Virus record (IMG/VR): IMGVR_UViG_3300047374_000108
Location: 1 to 29,030 of that record
Source of the DNA: a virus
DNA length: 29,030 bases
Reading direction: 5' to 3' (one strand)
This document shows, one piece after another, positions 8,287 through 13,324 of the stretch. The first letter of the stretch is position 1. Each line of letters opens with the position of its first letter. Under the pieces are notes generated by a model. That model was not told where the DNA came from, made no database searches, and worked only from the letters and a program-made list of their open reading frames with translations. Both the position numbers and the translations under genes were made by a program.

Positions 8287-8532
8287 CTATTTCTTTGAGC
8301 GTACCTTCGCCTTTTTTGTATTAGATACAAATTGCTTACCCTTCTTGCCCCCGGCCTTTTTCTTCTTGGCTGTGGCGGCTCGTTCAGATTTGCTGAGAGA
8401 CTTAGCTTTAGCCATTGGTAAACATCGATCAGGCCGTTTTTTATTCTTGCTAGTGCCGCAAGGGCCTTTGATAGATCCGTCAGTGCCAATACGCACCCAC
8501 TTCTGGTTTACCCACTTCTTTAGCTCTCCCAT
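8287..8532 (-). CDS. Small basic KWV...CGTSK protein
   Basis: An 81-residue protein with an N-terminal KKWVNQKWVRIGTDGSIKGP segment, cysteines C25 and C37 (PCGTSK, RCLPMAKAKSLSK), and a very basic C-terminal half. The W-V-x-I ... CG ... P-x-C-x-P layout resembles the DUF5872-type small proteins of phages and large viruses, as I remember them; a profile search is needed. The ATG at 8532 lies 2 bp past the upstream stop with a purine-rich but weak ribosome site. A shadow frame at 8277-8489 was not chosen because it lacks this conserved content. Confidence 0.75.
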   Translation of the reverse strand: MGELKKWVNQKWVRIGTDGSIKGPCGTSKNKKRPDRCLPMAKAKSLSKSERAATAKKKKAGGKKGKQFVSNTKKAKVRSKK

Positions 8533-8534
8533 GA

Positions 8535-8720
8535 TTATTTCTTCTTCTTTTTAGACTTCTTGGCGTAATTAGGATCTTTGCAGTACTTAGACGCGGCCAT
8601 GTTGGCGTACGCGCTGGGGTACTTATCAAAGGTTCTCTTCGCCCACGCGATACCTTTGTCGCATATCTTGTTGCTCGAAGTTGAGTTCTTGCGCTTCGAA
8701 GTCGTCTTTGATTTCGCCAT
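8535..8720 (-). CDS. Small basic two-cysteine protein
   Basis: A 61-residue protein with a basic Ser/Thr/Lys-rich start, a central KICDKGIAWAKRTFDKYPSA segment, a second cysteine at 47 (SKYCKDPNYAKK) and a poly-Lys tail. The central part is one I recall as recurring in marine phage genomes without known function. Its start lies inside the upstream gene: the two frames overlap by 95 nt. No ribosome site is evident before ATG 8720, so initiation may be coupled to translation of the overlapping gene. Confidence 0.75.
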   Translation of the reverse strand: MAKSKTTSKRKNSTSSNKICDKGIAWAKRTFDKYPSAYANMAASKYCKDPNYAKKSKKKKK

Positions 8721-8907
8721 AGTCGTAATCGTAAAATTCGGAATACCCCCGGAATATCGTGGCTTCTTTTCTCGCCTGATTAGGGGTAATTAGACCTTCC
8801 TCTAGAAGGTATTGACGGACTTCCTCTAATTTCAGGGAAACGCCCGTAGCCGCTTCAATTGCGGCTTTTATGTAGATAAGATTTATTGAATTAGTTTTTG
8901 AAGACAC
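8626..8907 (-). CDS. Acidic small protein overlapping the next gene
   Basis: The open frame reaches GTG 8955, but the candidate promoter -10 box at 8924-8929 lies inside that extension, so I place the start at GTG 8907 (93 residues). The core, EVRQYLLEEGLITPNQARKE followed by ATIFRGYSEFYDYDYGE, reads as a real helical, acidic protein and contrasts with the basic proteins that follow. The last 95 nt are read in two frames. Function is unknown. With the promoter as proposed the leader is only about 10 nt. The start is the least certain part of the call. Confidence 0.6.
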   Translation of the reverse strand: MSSKTNSINLIYIKAAIEAATGVSLKLEEVRQYLLEEGLITPNQARKEATIFRGYSEFYDYDYGEIKDDFEAQELNFEQQDMRQRYRVGEENL

Positions 8908-8923
8908 TGTGCTTCTGGTAATT

Positions 8924-8952
8924 GTTATAACACTACTACGGTAATAAAGCAA
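8924..8952 (-). promoter_or_regulatory. Candidate promoter for the packaging operon
   Basis: Minus-strand TTGCTT (8947-8952), 17-bp spacer, TATAAC (8924-8929) inside the palindrome GTTATAAC (8924-8931). It resembles the candidate capsid promoter at 1173-1202 in both boxes and is placed before the first gene of the minus-strand block. Confidence 0.5.
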
Positions 8953-9019
8953 CACCCTGTTAACCCGTAGTTATTAAATTAATTGGGCTTAATTATTGAC
9001 GAATGACAAAATCCATGAT

Positions 9020-9061
9020 AAAACAAACAGGCGTTTGCCGGGCGGTCTATATATATACCGC
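9020..9061 (-). terminator. Candidate weak terminator after the nuclease gene
   Basis: Just after the stop of the nuclease gene the minus strand has a near-perfect 20-bp palindrome (9042-9061, arms GCGGT/ACCGC around TATATATA) and then CAAAC-GCCT-GTTTG followed by TTTT (9020-9037). The stems are short, so termination may be partial. Confidence 0.45.
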
Positions 9062-9492
9062 TAATGGATAGCCAAGGAATGCCATGCCGTATGTGGGCAT
9101 GTTTCTGAATGCTCATCTCGGTTCAGATAGATCGAGTTCTTTCCATCATGATCCGAACACATCTGGAAGGTAATTGACATGTCCTCTAAGCAAACCAAAG
9201 CAAACACATCACACTGACCCGCTTCGTACTCACGAAACGTCGTCGTCTTACCCTTTCGAATACTATAGAGCCGCGCACCTGTCGCGGCTTTTTTCGTTTT
9301 AACGTCTACACGAATAACACCTTCGCCATCCGGTAGCATAACGAGTAAATCGTACCCCGCTCCAGCGGTATGGTGTACTTCGTAACCAAAACCGGCCAAT
9401 AGGGCGGCTACTAGATGCTCTCCGATACGTCCAATCTGGGTAGCATCAAGATTTTCCATGAAATCTGGGTTAAATAACGTCTTCATTGTCAT
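9061..9492 (-). CDS. PD-(D/E)XK nuclease
   Basis: A 143-residue protein with the fold signature of the restriction-endonuclease/resolvase superfamily: E25 in GRIGEHLVA, D48 in AGYDLLV and D63-x-K65 in RVDVKTK, a typical metal-binding triad. It should cut DNA, but whether it acts on junctions, foreign DNA or host DNA cannot be read from the sequence. It overlaps the upstream gene by 23 nt, with ATG at 9492 (a second ATG at 9486), so the two are co-translated from the tandem promoters at 9855-9914. It lies apart from the replication genes, next to the lysogeny region, which suggests an accessory role. Confidence 0.75.
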   Translation of the reverse strand: MTMKTLFNPDFMENLDATQIGRIGEHLVAALLAGFGYEVHHTAGAGYDLLVMLPDGEGVIRVDVKTKKAATGARLYSIRKGKTTTFREYEAGQCDVFALVCLEDMSITFQMCSDHDGKNSIYLNRDEHSETCPHTAWHSLAIH

Positions 9493-9802
9493 CGAATAGG
9501 TCTTCGTTCAGGTGCTTACCTTCTACATGCTCTGCAACGCTTCGTAGGTTGTCTGCATGGCGGTGAAGCTCATTCGCGATCATATAAAGTTGACCATAAC
9601 CGGCTGGGGTGTGGTCTTCGCGATAGAAATCGATCAGATTATCGATGATATGTTCGAAAGGGATGCGTGTTTCGACGGAATCGTCACTCTCATCAGGGAA
9701 AAGGAAGGTTACAACGTAAAACATGCCCTCGTTATCGACTTCCAAGTCGTTTTCAACGGTTATGGGCAGTTCAAGCGTCGTTGTTTCGCTTGGGAGGCTC
9801 AT
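9470..9802 (-). CDS. Acidic protein co-expressed with nuclease
   Basis: A 110-residue acidic protein with no family I recognise. The first half looks beta-rich (LELPITVENDLEV, FYVVTFLFP); residues 65-95 look helical (GQLYMIANELHRHADNLRSV). The ATG at 9802 has GGAA about 8 nt upstream. Its 3' end overlaps the nuclease gene by 23 nt, so it may be a partner, inhibitor or specificity factor for that enzyme; this is inference from gene order only. The acidic character would also fit a DNA mimic. Confidence 0.6.
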   Translation of the reverse strand: MSLPSETTTLELPITVENDLEVDNEGMFYVVTFLFPDESDDSVETRIPFEHIIDNLIDFYREDHTPAGYGQLYMIANELHRHADNLRSVAEHVEGKHLNEDLFDDNEDVI

Positions 9803-9854
9803 ATTTTATTCCATATAAAGCAAATACTCCAACTATTGCCAAAGTCATACCGTT

Positions 9855-9883
9855 AGAATACGTTAATTACCCTAACTAGTCAA
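9855..9883 (-). promoter_or_regulatory. Candidate promoter P2 of the nuclease cassette
   Basis: Minus-strand TTGACT (9878-9883), 17-bp spacer, TATTCT (9855-9860). The spacer contains TAGTTAGGGTAATTA, whose reverse, TAATTACCCTAACTA, recurs at 20064-20078 in the promoter region of the SSB-like gene. Transcription would start about 45 nt before the 110-residue gene. Confidence 0.5.
9864..9878. repeat. 15-bp promoter-spacer motif, copy 1
   Basis: TAATTACCCTAACTA on the plus strand, identical to 20064-20078. Both copies sit between the -35 and -10 boxes of a candidate promoter, in opposite orientation relative to transcription. Confidence 0.6.
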
Positions 9884-9885
9884 CA

Positions 9886-9914
9886 ATTATACGATAATTA
9901 ATCCCTTTTGACAA
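9886..9914 (-). promoter_or_regulatory. Candidate promoter P1 with dyads
   Basis: Minus-strand TTGTCA (9909-9914), 17-bp spacer, TATAAT (9886-9891), close to the bacterial sigma-70 consensus. A perfect inverted repeat AATTAT-CGT-ATAATT (9885-9899) covers the -10 box. A second one, TTGACA-N7-TGTCAA (9908-9926), covers the -35 box. Both would be suitable repressor or activator sites. P1 lies directly upstream of P2. Confidence 0.65.
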
Positions 9915-9926
9915 ACTTTGTGTCAA

Positions 9927-10430
9927 TACCCCCCATAAACGTTCAGGGGAATTCGGTATTTTACAGTATATAGTCCGTAGGGCCCCTCGGATCTGTTGAC
10001 AGTACCCATTTTCCAATCTCTGGCGGTAGTTGTATACGGTAACGGGTACCCCCCACCCGGCACTGGCGGCCCCGGTTCGGCCTTGTCCGGCCGCAATATC
10101 CCACGGCAAAACCCACGGGGCCCGGGAATCGCCCGGAATCATTGGGGAAAATTACCCGGGGCGCATAACGCATAGTTATTAGCCGGGGAAATATCGGGCC
10201 CGGGAAACGTCCGCCGCCGGTGTTTACAAAATAAACCGGGCCGAGGGCGGGGCGTCGCGGTGTACGCTATAGCCGGTTAAAAATACCCCTACCCCCCCGG
10301 ACGGCCCCGGCCATATCATAAGGCGGCCATATAACGCCACCACGGGCGGAAACATCCCGGGCAATACTAACCCACCGGGGCCGGATAAAACGCCACCACG
10401 GGGCCGAGAATAGGACGGGAAACAATAGGC
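9927..10430. other. GC-rich non-coding stretch
   Basis: About 500 bases with no convincing gene. The open frames here begin inside the terminator at 10431-10458 or lack ribosome sites and sensible protein composition. The stretch is dense in CCGG, GGCC and GGGCCC and holds an 18-bp direct repeat with one mismatch (10329-10346 and 10385-10402, core AACGCCACCACGGG) and a bulged hairpin around CCGG-TTTA/TAAA-CCGG (10217-10239). It could be an origin, a packaging region, or decayed DNA; the sequence does not decide. Confidence 0.45.
10329..10402. repeat. Two copies of an 18-bp direct repeat
   Basis: Copies at 10329-10346 and 10385-10402 differ at one base and share AACGCCACCACGGG; their period is 56 bp. 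They lie in the GC-rich non-coding stretch just beyond the terminator of the DUF932 operon. Confidence 0.6.
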
Positions 10431-10458
10431 AAAAAAAACCCCGGCACAATGGCCGGGG
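10431..10458 (-). terminator. Intrinsic terminator
   Basis: Minus-strand stem CCCCGGC/GCCGGGG with a 6-base loop followed by eight T (10431-10438). It lies 24 bp beyond the stop of the gene at 10482, closing the GC-rich operon. Confidence 0.9.
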
Positions 10459-10481
10459 CTGGATACGTTAACGGGCCCGGA

Positions 10482-10703
10482 TTAAAACCGGGGCGGGGTA
10501 TAGTCCGGTAAATGCTCGGCCGCCGTGGCGTAGGTTTCCGGGCAATGCTCGGCCGTTCCGTCATAGTCCGGCCAAACCCCGGCCGCCACGTTGTCGCAAT
10601 ACATAACGGCGGCCCTTAGTTCATCATTAAAATCGGCGCGGCCCACCATGCCAAGGGCGATGATAAACACCGCCCCGACAAGGATATAGGCTAAACGGCC
10701 CAT
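10482..10703 (-). CDS. Small exported or membrane protein
   Basis: A 73-residue protein with an N-terminal hydrophobic segment (about residues 4-21, AYILVGAVFIIALGMVG) followed by a polar region with two cysteines (C36 and C54). It could be a signal peptide or a single membrane anchor, putting residues 22-73 in the periplasm with a possible disulfide. Its ATG shares one base with the DUF932 stop (TAATG), and a terminator follows. Function unknown; a cell-surface role such as altering phage entry is only speculation. Confidence 0.65.
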   Translation of the reverse strand: MGRLAYILVGAVFIIALGMVGRADFNDELRAAVMYCDNVAAGVWPDYDGTAEHCPETYATAAEHLPDYTPPRF

Positions 10704-11638
10704 TATGCCGCCACCCTTTGGAATGCGTCGCCGTCTACAATTCGCTGAACTTCACGCTCGCGGCCGTCTAAAGTTACCGCCACGTTGTCAACGTTCCCGG
10801 AATTGCGAACCCCGAAACGCTCGGAATTGTGCGAGGCATAATTAGTAAGGGCCGAGTAAAAGGCCCAAACAGTGCGCCCACGGGCCGCCGCTTCATTTTC
10901 GAATTGTTGCATTACATTCTTAACCTTGCGCCCGGCCATTCCGGCATCATTTAACACGGCCTCGGCCTCGGCTGGCGTCATGGTGTTTTGCGCCCATGCT
11001 TGCCACGTTCTAACGCGGGTTTTAAAATTGGCCGCTTGCTCTTCTATAAACCCGGCGAAAATTTCCGGGGTAAAGCCGGACGTATGACGGGCCGCCTTGC
11101 GGGTATATTCACCCGAGACGCAACCATTCGAGCACCATAAATCAACCGCCCCGGCGAATAGGCGAACCGCCCCGGATCCGTTGAAACTATTAGTTAACCC
11201 AATTTTAAAAAGTAATTGAGTAGATGAACCGGTTAGCTGGCGAATATCGGCACCCATGCCCGGGAATGTCAATTCTATGCGGGTGAATTGTCCGCCGTAG
11301 CTGGATTTTTCCGATAGTTCTACCCCGGCCATTTCATGACGGCCAAGGGCGGACTCGGCCCCCGCTTTCATCATTTCATATATAGGGCCATTGGGCGCGA
11401 TACCATAACGGGCCCCGACAACCCCGAGGGCGTCGCCATTATCTGAGCGCGTTACCGCTTGCCCGATTGTTTTCGATAAGGGCGAATAATAAACCCCGCC
11501 AATATCGCCGGACATTTCCCGGCCGGTATATATAGGCTGTAGCACGGCGTCAAAATCCGTCGCTTCGGTTAGTTCCGGCCAGTCAAACCCGGCGCGGGTG
11601 TTAATGTTAAAAACGTTTTGTGCGTTTTGATAAGTCAT
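10703..11638 (-). CDS. DUF932-like protein
   Basis: A 311-residue protein whose layout (short N-terminus, YTGREMSGDIGGVYYSPLSK, then GDALGVVGARYGIAPN, a long alpha/beta middle and a helical C-terminus) resembles the phage/plasmid DUF932 family. Family function is unknown; members are common on mobile elements. The ATG at 11638 has GGAG about 11 nt upstream, inside a leader element that also precedes the GP88-like gene. The gene uses many GCC, GGC, CCG and CGG codons, unlike the virion and replication genes. Confidence 0.75.
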   Translation of the reverse strand: MTYQNAQNVFNINTRAGFDWPELTEATDFDAVLQPIYTGREMSGDIGGVYYSPLSKTIGQAVTRSDNGDALGVVGARYGIAPNGPIYEMMKAGAESALGRHEMAGVELSEKSSYGGQFTRIELTFPGMGADIRQLTGSSTQLLFKIGLTNSFNGSGAVRLFAGAVDLWCSNGCVSGEYTRKAARHTSGFTPEIFAGFIEEQAANFKTRVRTWQAWAQNTMTPAEAEAVLNDAGMAGRKVKNVMQQFENEAAARGRTVWAFYSALTNYASHNSERFGVRNSGNVDNVAVTLDGREREVQRIVDGDAFQRVAA

Positions 11639-11656
11639 AATGATTTACTCCATTTT

Positions 11657-11668
11657 GCTAGTTAAAGG
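11657..11668 (-). repeat. Shared leader element, copy near DUF932
   Basis: Minus-strand CCTTTAACTAGC followed by AAAATGGAG. The GP88-like gene has CCTTTCACTAGC, then TAAAATGGAG, at the same place (about 12609-12632). The two leaders are clearly related, pointing to duplication or shared translational control. Confidence 0.6.
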
Positions 11669-11696
11669 CCGGGCACCACGCCCCGCCATATTTCCT

Positions 11697-11724
11697 ATTA
11701 TGCATATAAAAAGCCCCGAGTAAA
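11697..11724 (-). promoter_or_regulatory. Candidate promoter for the DUF932 gene
   Basis: Minus-strand TTTACT (11719-11724), 16-bp spacer, CATAAT (11697-11702). The -35 box lies in the stem of the upstream terminator, so the two signals overlap. Confidence 0.4.
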
Positions 11725-11734
11725 TACCCGGGGC
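11706..11734 (-). terminator. Intrinsic terminator after GP88 operon
   Basis: Minus-strand stem of about 10 bp (11713-11734, outer part GCCCCG/CGGGGC, one G-T pair, ATTT loop) followed by TTTTT. It separates the GP88-like and DUF932-like transcription units. Confidence 0.82.
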
Positions 11735-11768
11735 CGATTATTATTAGGGGCGTTAGTAGAGGCGTTAT

Positions 11769-11882
11769 CTACAGCGAACCGGCCACCCATGACAGCACCA
11801 CCCACCAAAAAACAAAAAAGCCGATAAAAGTATATAAAGGCCGCAACGTTCCGAGCGGGTATTTTTTGGGGCGTTTCATCAT
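11769..11882 (-). CDS. 37-residue membrane micro-protein
   Basis: A 37-residue frame, basic N-terminus (MMKRPKKYPLG) then one strongly hydrophobic aromatic segment (about residues 16-37, with FFVFWWVVLSWV) and TAG at 11769. Its ATG overlaps the GP88-like stop (ATGA), and a strong terminator follows, so gene spacing supports it. The charge pattern predicts an N-in single-span peptide. Such peptides can be toxins, holin modulators or membrane exclusion proteins; none is shown here. Confidence 0.55.
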   Translation of the reverse strand: MMKRPKKYPLGTLRPLYTFIGFFVFWWVVLSWVAGSL

Positions 11883-12601
11883 GCCACCGATAGGGCCGGG
11901 ATTAGATCGGCATCAATAATAAAGCCGGATTTATCCGCTTTAGCTAACGGGCCTTTTGCCTTTAGTCCGATAATGACGGGCCCGGCCTTGCTGTTTACTA
12001 GGTCGCTGGCGTCGCCATCTATTACCGGGCGGCCCAAAAATTCCGCCGGGAATTCATCGCGAAACACCACGGCCACCGGAACCCCGGTTTTAAGGGCGGC
12101 GGAAACTTGCGCCGCATATTGTGCCCGGCCCGAGTAACTAAACATAAGGCGGTAATTGTCCGGGGTTTTATTTAACCGGGCCGCCCTTTTGGTGTAGTCA
12201 TAAAAATATATTTCCGGGAATAGTTCCGGGATATATCCGCCCTCGGCCTTTTCCCATGCAATATCACTAAGGACATTTAAACGGGCGGCGGGTTTTAATC
12301 CGGCCCGGTTGCACGTTTTAATAAAGGCGGACAATTCACGGGTTAACCGTTCCAAAAATTGGGCCCGGTCGTTGTGCCATAAATCGGCCCGCCATTGTCG
12401 CCCGGCGGCCACGTTATCAAACCGGCCACGCCCGGCGGATTTTAAACAGCCCTCGAAACATCCGGCCGCTTTACTGCCCGGGCATAATATCCGGTCGGGC
12501 ATTAAAGAAAGGGACGCCACCCGATAGGCCGCGCCCTTGTTAGTTTTTGCAATCTTAGTATTTCCCCCGGACGTATCCAGCAATTTTAAATGTTTATTCA
12601 T
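11879..12601 (-). CDS. GP88-family-like protein
   Basis: A 240-residue protein resembling the phage 'gene product 88' (GP88) family as I recall it: an N-terminal Asn/Lys-rich start, a cysteine triad C40-x7-C48-x3-C52 within CPGSKAAGCFEGCLKSAGRG, then a helical region and an alternating alpha/beta C-terminal half with VPVAVVFRDEFP. The cysteine triad could bind an iron-sulfur cluster or zinc; biochemical function is unknown to me. The ATG at 12601 is preceded by GGAG about 11 nt upstream in the shared leader, and a promoter lies at 12663-12690. Codon use is GC-rich like the rest of the island. Confidence 0.72.
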   Translation of the reverse strand: MNKHLKLLDTSGGNTKIAKTNKGAAYRVASLSLMPDRILCPGSKAAGCFEGCLKSAGRGRFDNVAAGRQWRADLWHNDRAQFLERLTRELSAFIKTCNRAGLKPAARLNVLSDIAWEKAEGGYIPELFPEIYFYDYTKRAARLNKTPDNYRLMFSYSGRAQYAAQVSAALKTGVPVAVVFRDEFPAEFLGRPVIDGDASDLVNSKAGPVIIGLKAKGPLAKADKSGFIIDADLIPALSVA

Positions 12602-12619
12602 TTTTTATAGTCTCCATTT

Positions 12620-12632
12620 TAGCTAGTGAAAG
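12620..12632 (-). repeat. Shared leader element, copy near GP88 gene
   Basis: Minus-strand CCTTTCACTAGCTA before AAATGGAG, paralleling 11657-11668. Its 9-mer CACTAGCTA also occurs at 16179-16187 (plus) and 27031-27039 (minus), at or next to intergenic sequence each time. Confidence 0.55.
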
Positions 12633-12662
12633 GGCCGCCACCACAGCGAACCCATGACCCCG

Positions 12663-12690
12663 ATTATATATAAACGCCCTTTATTGTCCA
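12663..12690 (-). promoter_or_regulatory. Promoter for GP88-like gene
   Basis: Minus-strand TGGACA (12685-12690), 16-bp spacer, TATAAT (12663-12668): a good sigma-70-type match about 60 bp before the GP88-like ATG. Confidence 0.65.
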
Positions 12691-12890
12691 GCTTTTGTTC
12701 ATTAGTTAGGGGCGCATTTACCCGGGCCCGGTTTTTTGATTTTTTCTGCTATCACCCCCATGAGGGCGTAGCTACACCCCTAAGTGTAGGCTAGTTATCC
12801 CTAGGTAAGGTATTTTGTGTTTGACGCGCCAGTTTTTTTAGAGTACCAAAATGACACAAAATTTAACTGAATGGAGGAAGTAAGGGGTCA
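12691..12890. other. Divergent intergenic region
   Basis: Non-coding DNA between the minus-strand GP88-like gene and the plus-strand gene at 12891. It holds the palindrome CCGGGCCCGG followed by T-rich DNA (12722-12746), a 6-bp inverted repeat CTACAC/GTGTAG (12772-12789) and copy 1 of the TTTGACGCGCCAGTT repeat. Base composition switches from GC-rich to A/T-rich within it, marking the island boundary. Confidence 0.5.
12820..12834 (+). repeat. TTTGACGCGCCAGTT repeat, copy 1
   Basis: A 15-bp element identical to 13308-13322. TTGACG could be a -35 box; at 17 bp downstream there is only a poor -10 (TACCAA). The two copies precede the two plus-strand genes at 12891 and 13373, so they may be promoter parts or regulator/recombinase sites. 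Confidence 0.55.
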
Positions 12891-13130
12891 ATGCCCAACA
12901 GAAAAAGTAATGAGAGAACAAATTTGCCAGCTAAAGAGCTAAAGCTAACTATAGCCGAAGCAGAAGACTTTGTTATGGCTATCAATGATGCAATAGACAT
13001 AGCTCAAAAGGGTGATACAGCCGAGATCATACTCGTAGGACGCACCCGAGTAGCGACTAAATCAGGTAACACTGATCATGAATTTAGAATTTACCCCGAC
13101 AAAAAGTCACAGATTCTAAAATTAGTCTAA
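12891..13130 (+). CDS. Small protein next to integrase, unknown
   Basis: A 79-residue protein with a polar start, a helix (TIAEAEDFVMAINDAIDIAQ) and probable beta strands (AEIILVGRTRVATK, HEFRIY). I see no helix-turn-helix and recognise no family. The ATG at 12891 has two purine-rich segments upstream, GGAGGAA and AAGGGG, both able to pair with loops of the candidate RNA encoded on the opposite strand at 13141-13290. Its position before int would suit a regulator or directionality factor, but that is only context. Confidence 0.6.
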   Translation: MPNRKSNERTNLPAKELKLTIAEAEDFVMAINDAIDIAQKGDTAEIILVGRTRVATKSGNTDHEFRIYPDKKSQILKLV

Positions 13131-13140
13131 TAATTCATTA

Positions 13141-13290
13141 AAAAATAAAAAAACCCCGGTGTTTATCCCAAAATGGGCACCGGGGTTAGTTTTTGGTGTC
13201 ATGAAAAGGGGGAGTCTGACACCTCGCAGTCGTTGAGAGTGGGAGGAATACCCTCAACACCATCAAGGTTACTAAAACGCCCCTAGTAAG
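13141..13290 (-). ncRNA. Candidate structured small RNA with anti-SD loops
   Basis: On the minus strand a promoter-like sequence (13297-13324) is followed by four stem-loops in a row and a canonical terminator. Stems: TTACTA/TAGTAA (13269-13289); GTTGAG/CTCAAC (13232-13258) with loop containing UUCCUCCC; GGTGTCA/TGACACC (13195-13223) with loop containing CUCCCCCUU; and AACCCCGGTG/CACCGGGGTT (13152-13187) followed by TTTTTTTATTTTTT when counted with the stem end. No ORF fits. The two C-rich loops match GGAGGAA and AAGGGG in the leader of the neighbouring gene at 12891. Alphaproteobacteria are known to make small RNAs with CCUCC-type loops. The transcript is predicted, not shown; the plus strand would fold too. 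Confidence 0.5.
13152..13187. terminator. Bidirectional intrinsic terminator
   Basis: A 10-bp stem AACCCCGGTG/CACCGGGGTT with an inner CCCA/TGGG hairpin. On the minus strand it runs into a long T-rich tract (TTTTTTTATTTTTT); on the plus strand it is followed by TTAGTTTTT. It can end the gene at 12891 and, more strongly, a leftward transcript from 13290. Confidence 0.88.
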
Positions 13291-13296
13291 TCAACT

Positions 13297-13324
13297 ACTA
13301 TACGATATTTGACGCGCCAGTTAA
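13297..13324 (-). promoter_or_regulatory. Candidate promoter of the minus-strand RNA
   Basis: Minus-strand TTAACT (13319-13324), 16-bp spacer, TATAGT (13297-13302), preceded by ATATCG as at P1 (TTATCG before TATAAT). It overlaps the TTTGACGCGCCAGTT repeat used in the opposite direction, so the two promoters would compete. Confidence 0.42.
13308..13322 (+). repeat. TTTGACGCGCCAGTT repeat, copy 2
   Basis: Identical to 12820-12834, 488 bp away, in front of the integrase. Confidence 0.6.

Noticed and set aside
8277-8489. 70-codon minus-strand frame.
   Set aside because: Shadow of the 8287-8532 gene, which has the recognisable KWV/CGTSK content and better context.
8908-8955. N-terminal extension of the acidic gene to GTG 8955.
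   Set aside because: It would place the start codon upstream of the candidate -10 box; GTG 8907 fits the promoter better.
9908-9913. TTGACA on the plus strand as a rightward promoter.
   Set aside because: No -10 box at a suitable distance; it is one arm of the inverted repeat around the leftward promoter P1.
9876-10173. Two overlapping minus-strand frames (88 and 70 codons) in the GC-rich gap.
   Set aside because: No ribosome sites, implausible composition, and they run through the P1/P2 promoter region; GC-rich DNA gives long open frames by chance.
10267-10564. Minus-strand frames of 60 and 65 codons.
   Set aside because: The first begins inside the terminator hairpin at 10431-10458, and the second overlaps the better-supported exported protein gene and the same terminator.
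12722-12746. CCGGGCCCGG palindrome followed by TTTTTTGATTTTTT, considered a plus-strand terminator.
   Set aside because: The palindrome has no loop and no plus-strand gene ends before it.
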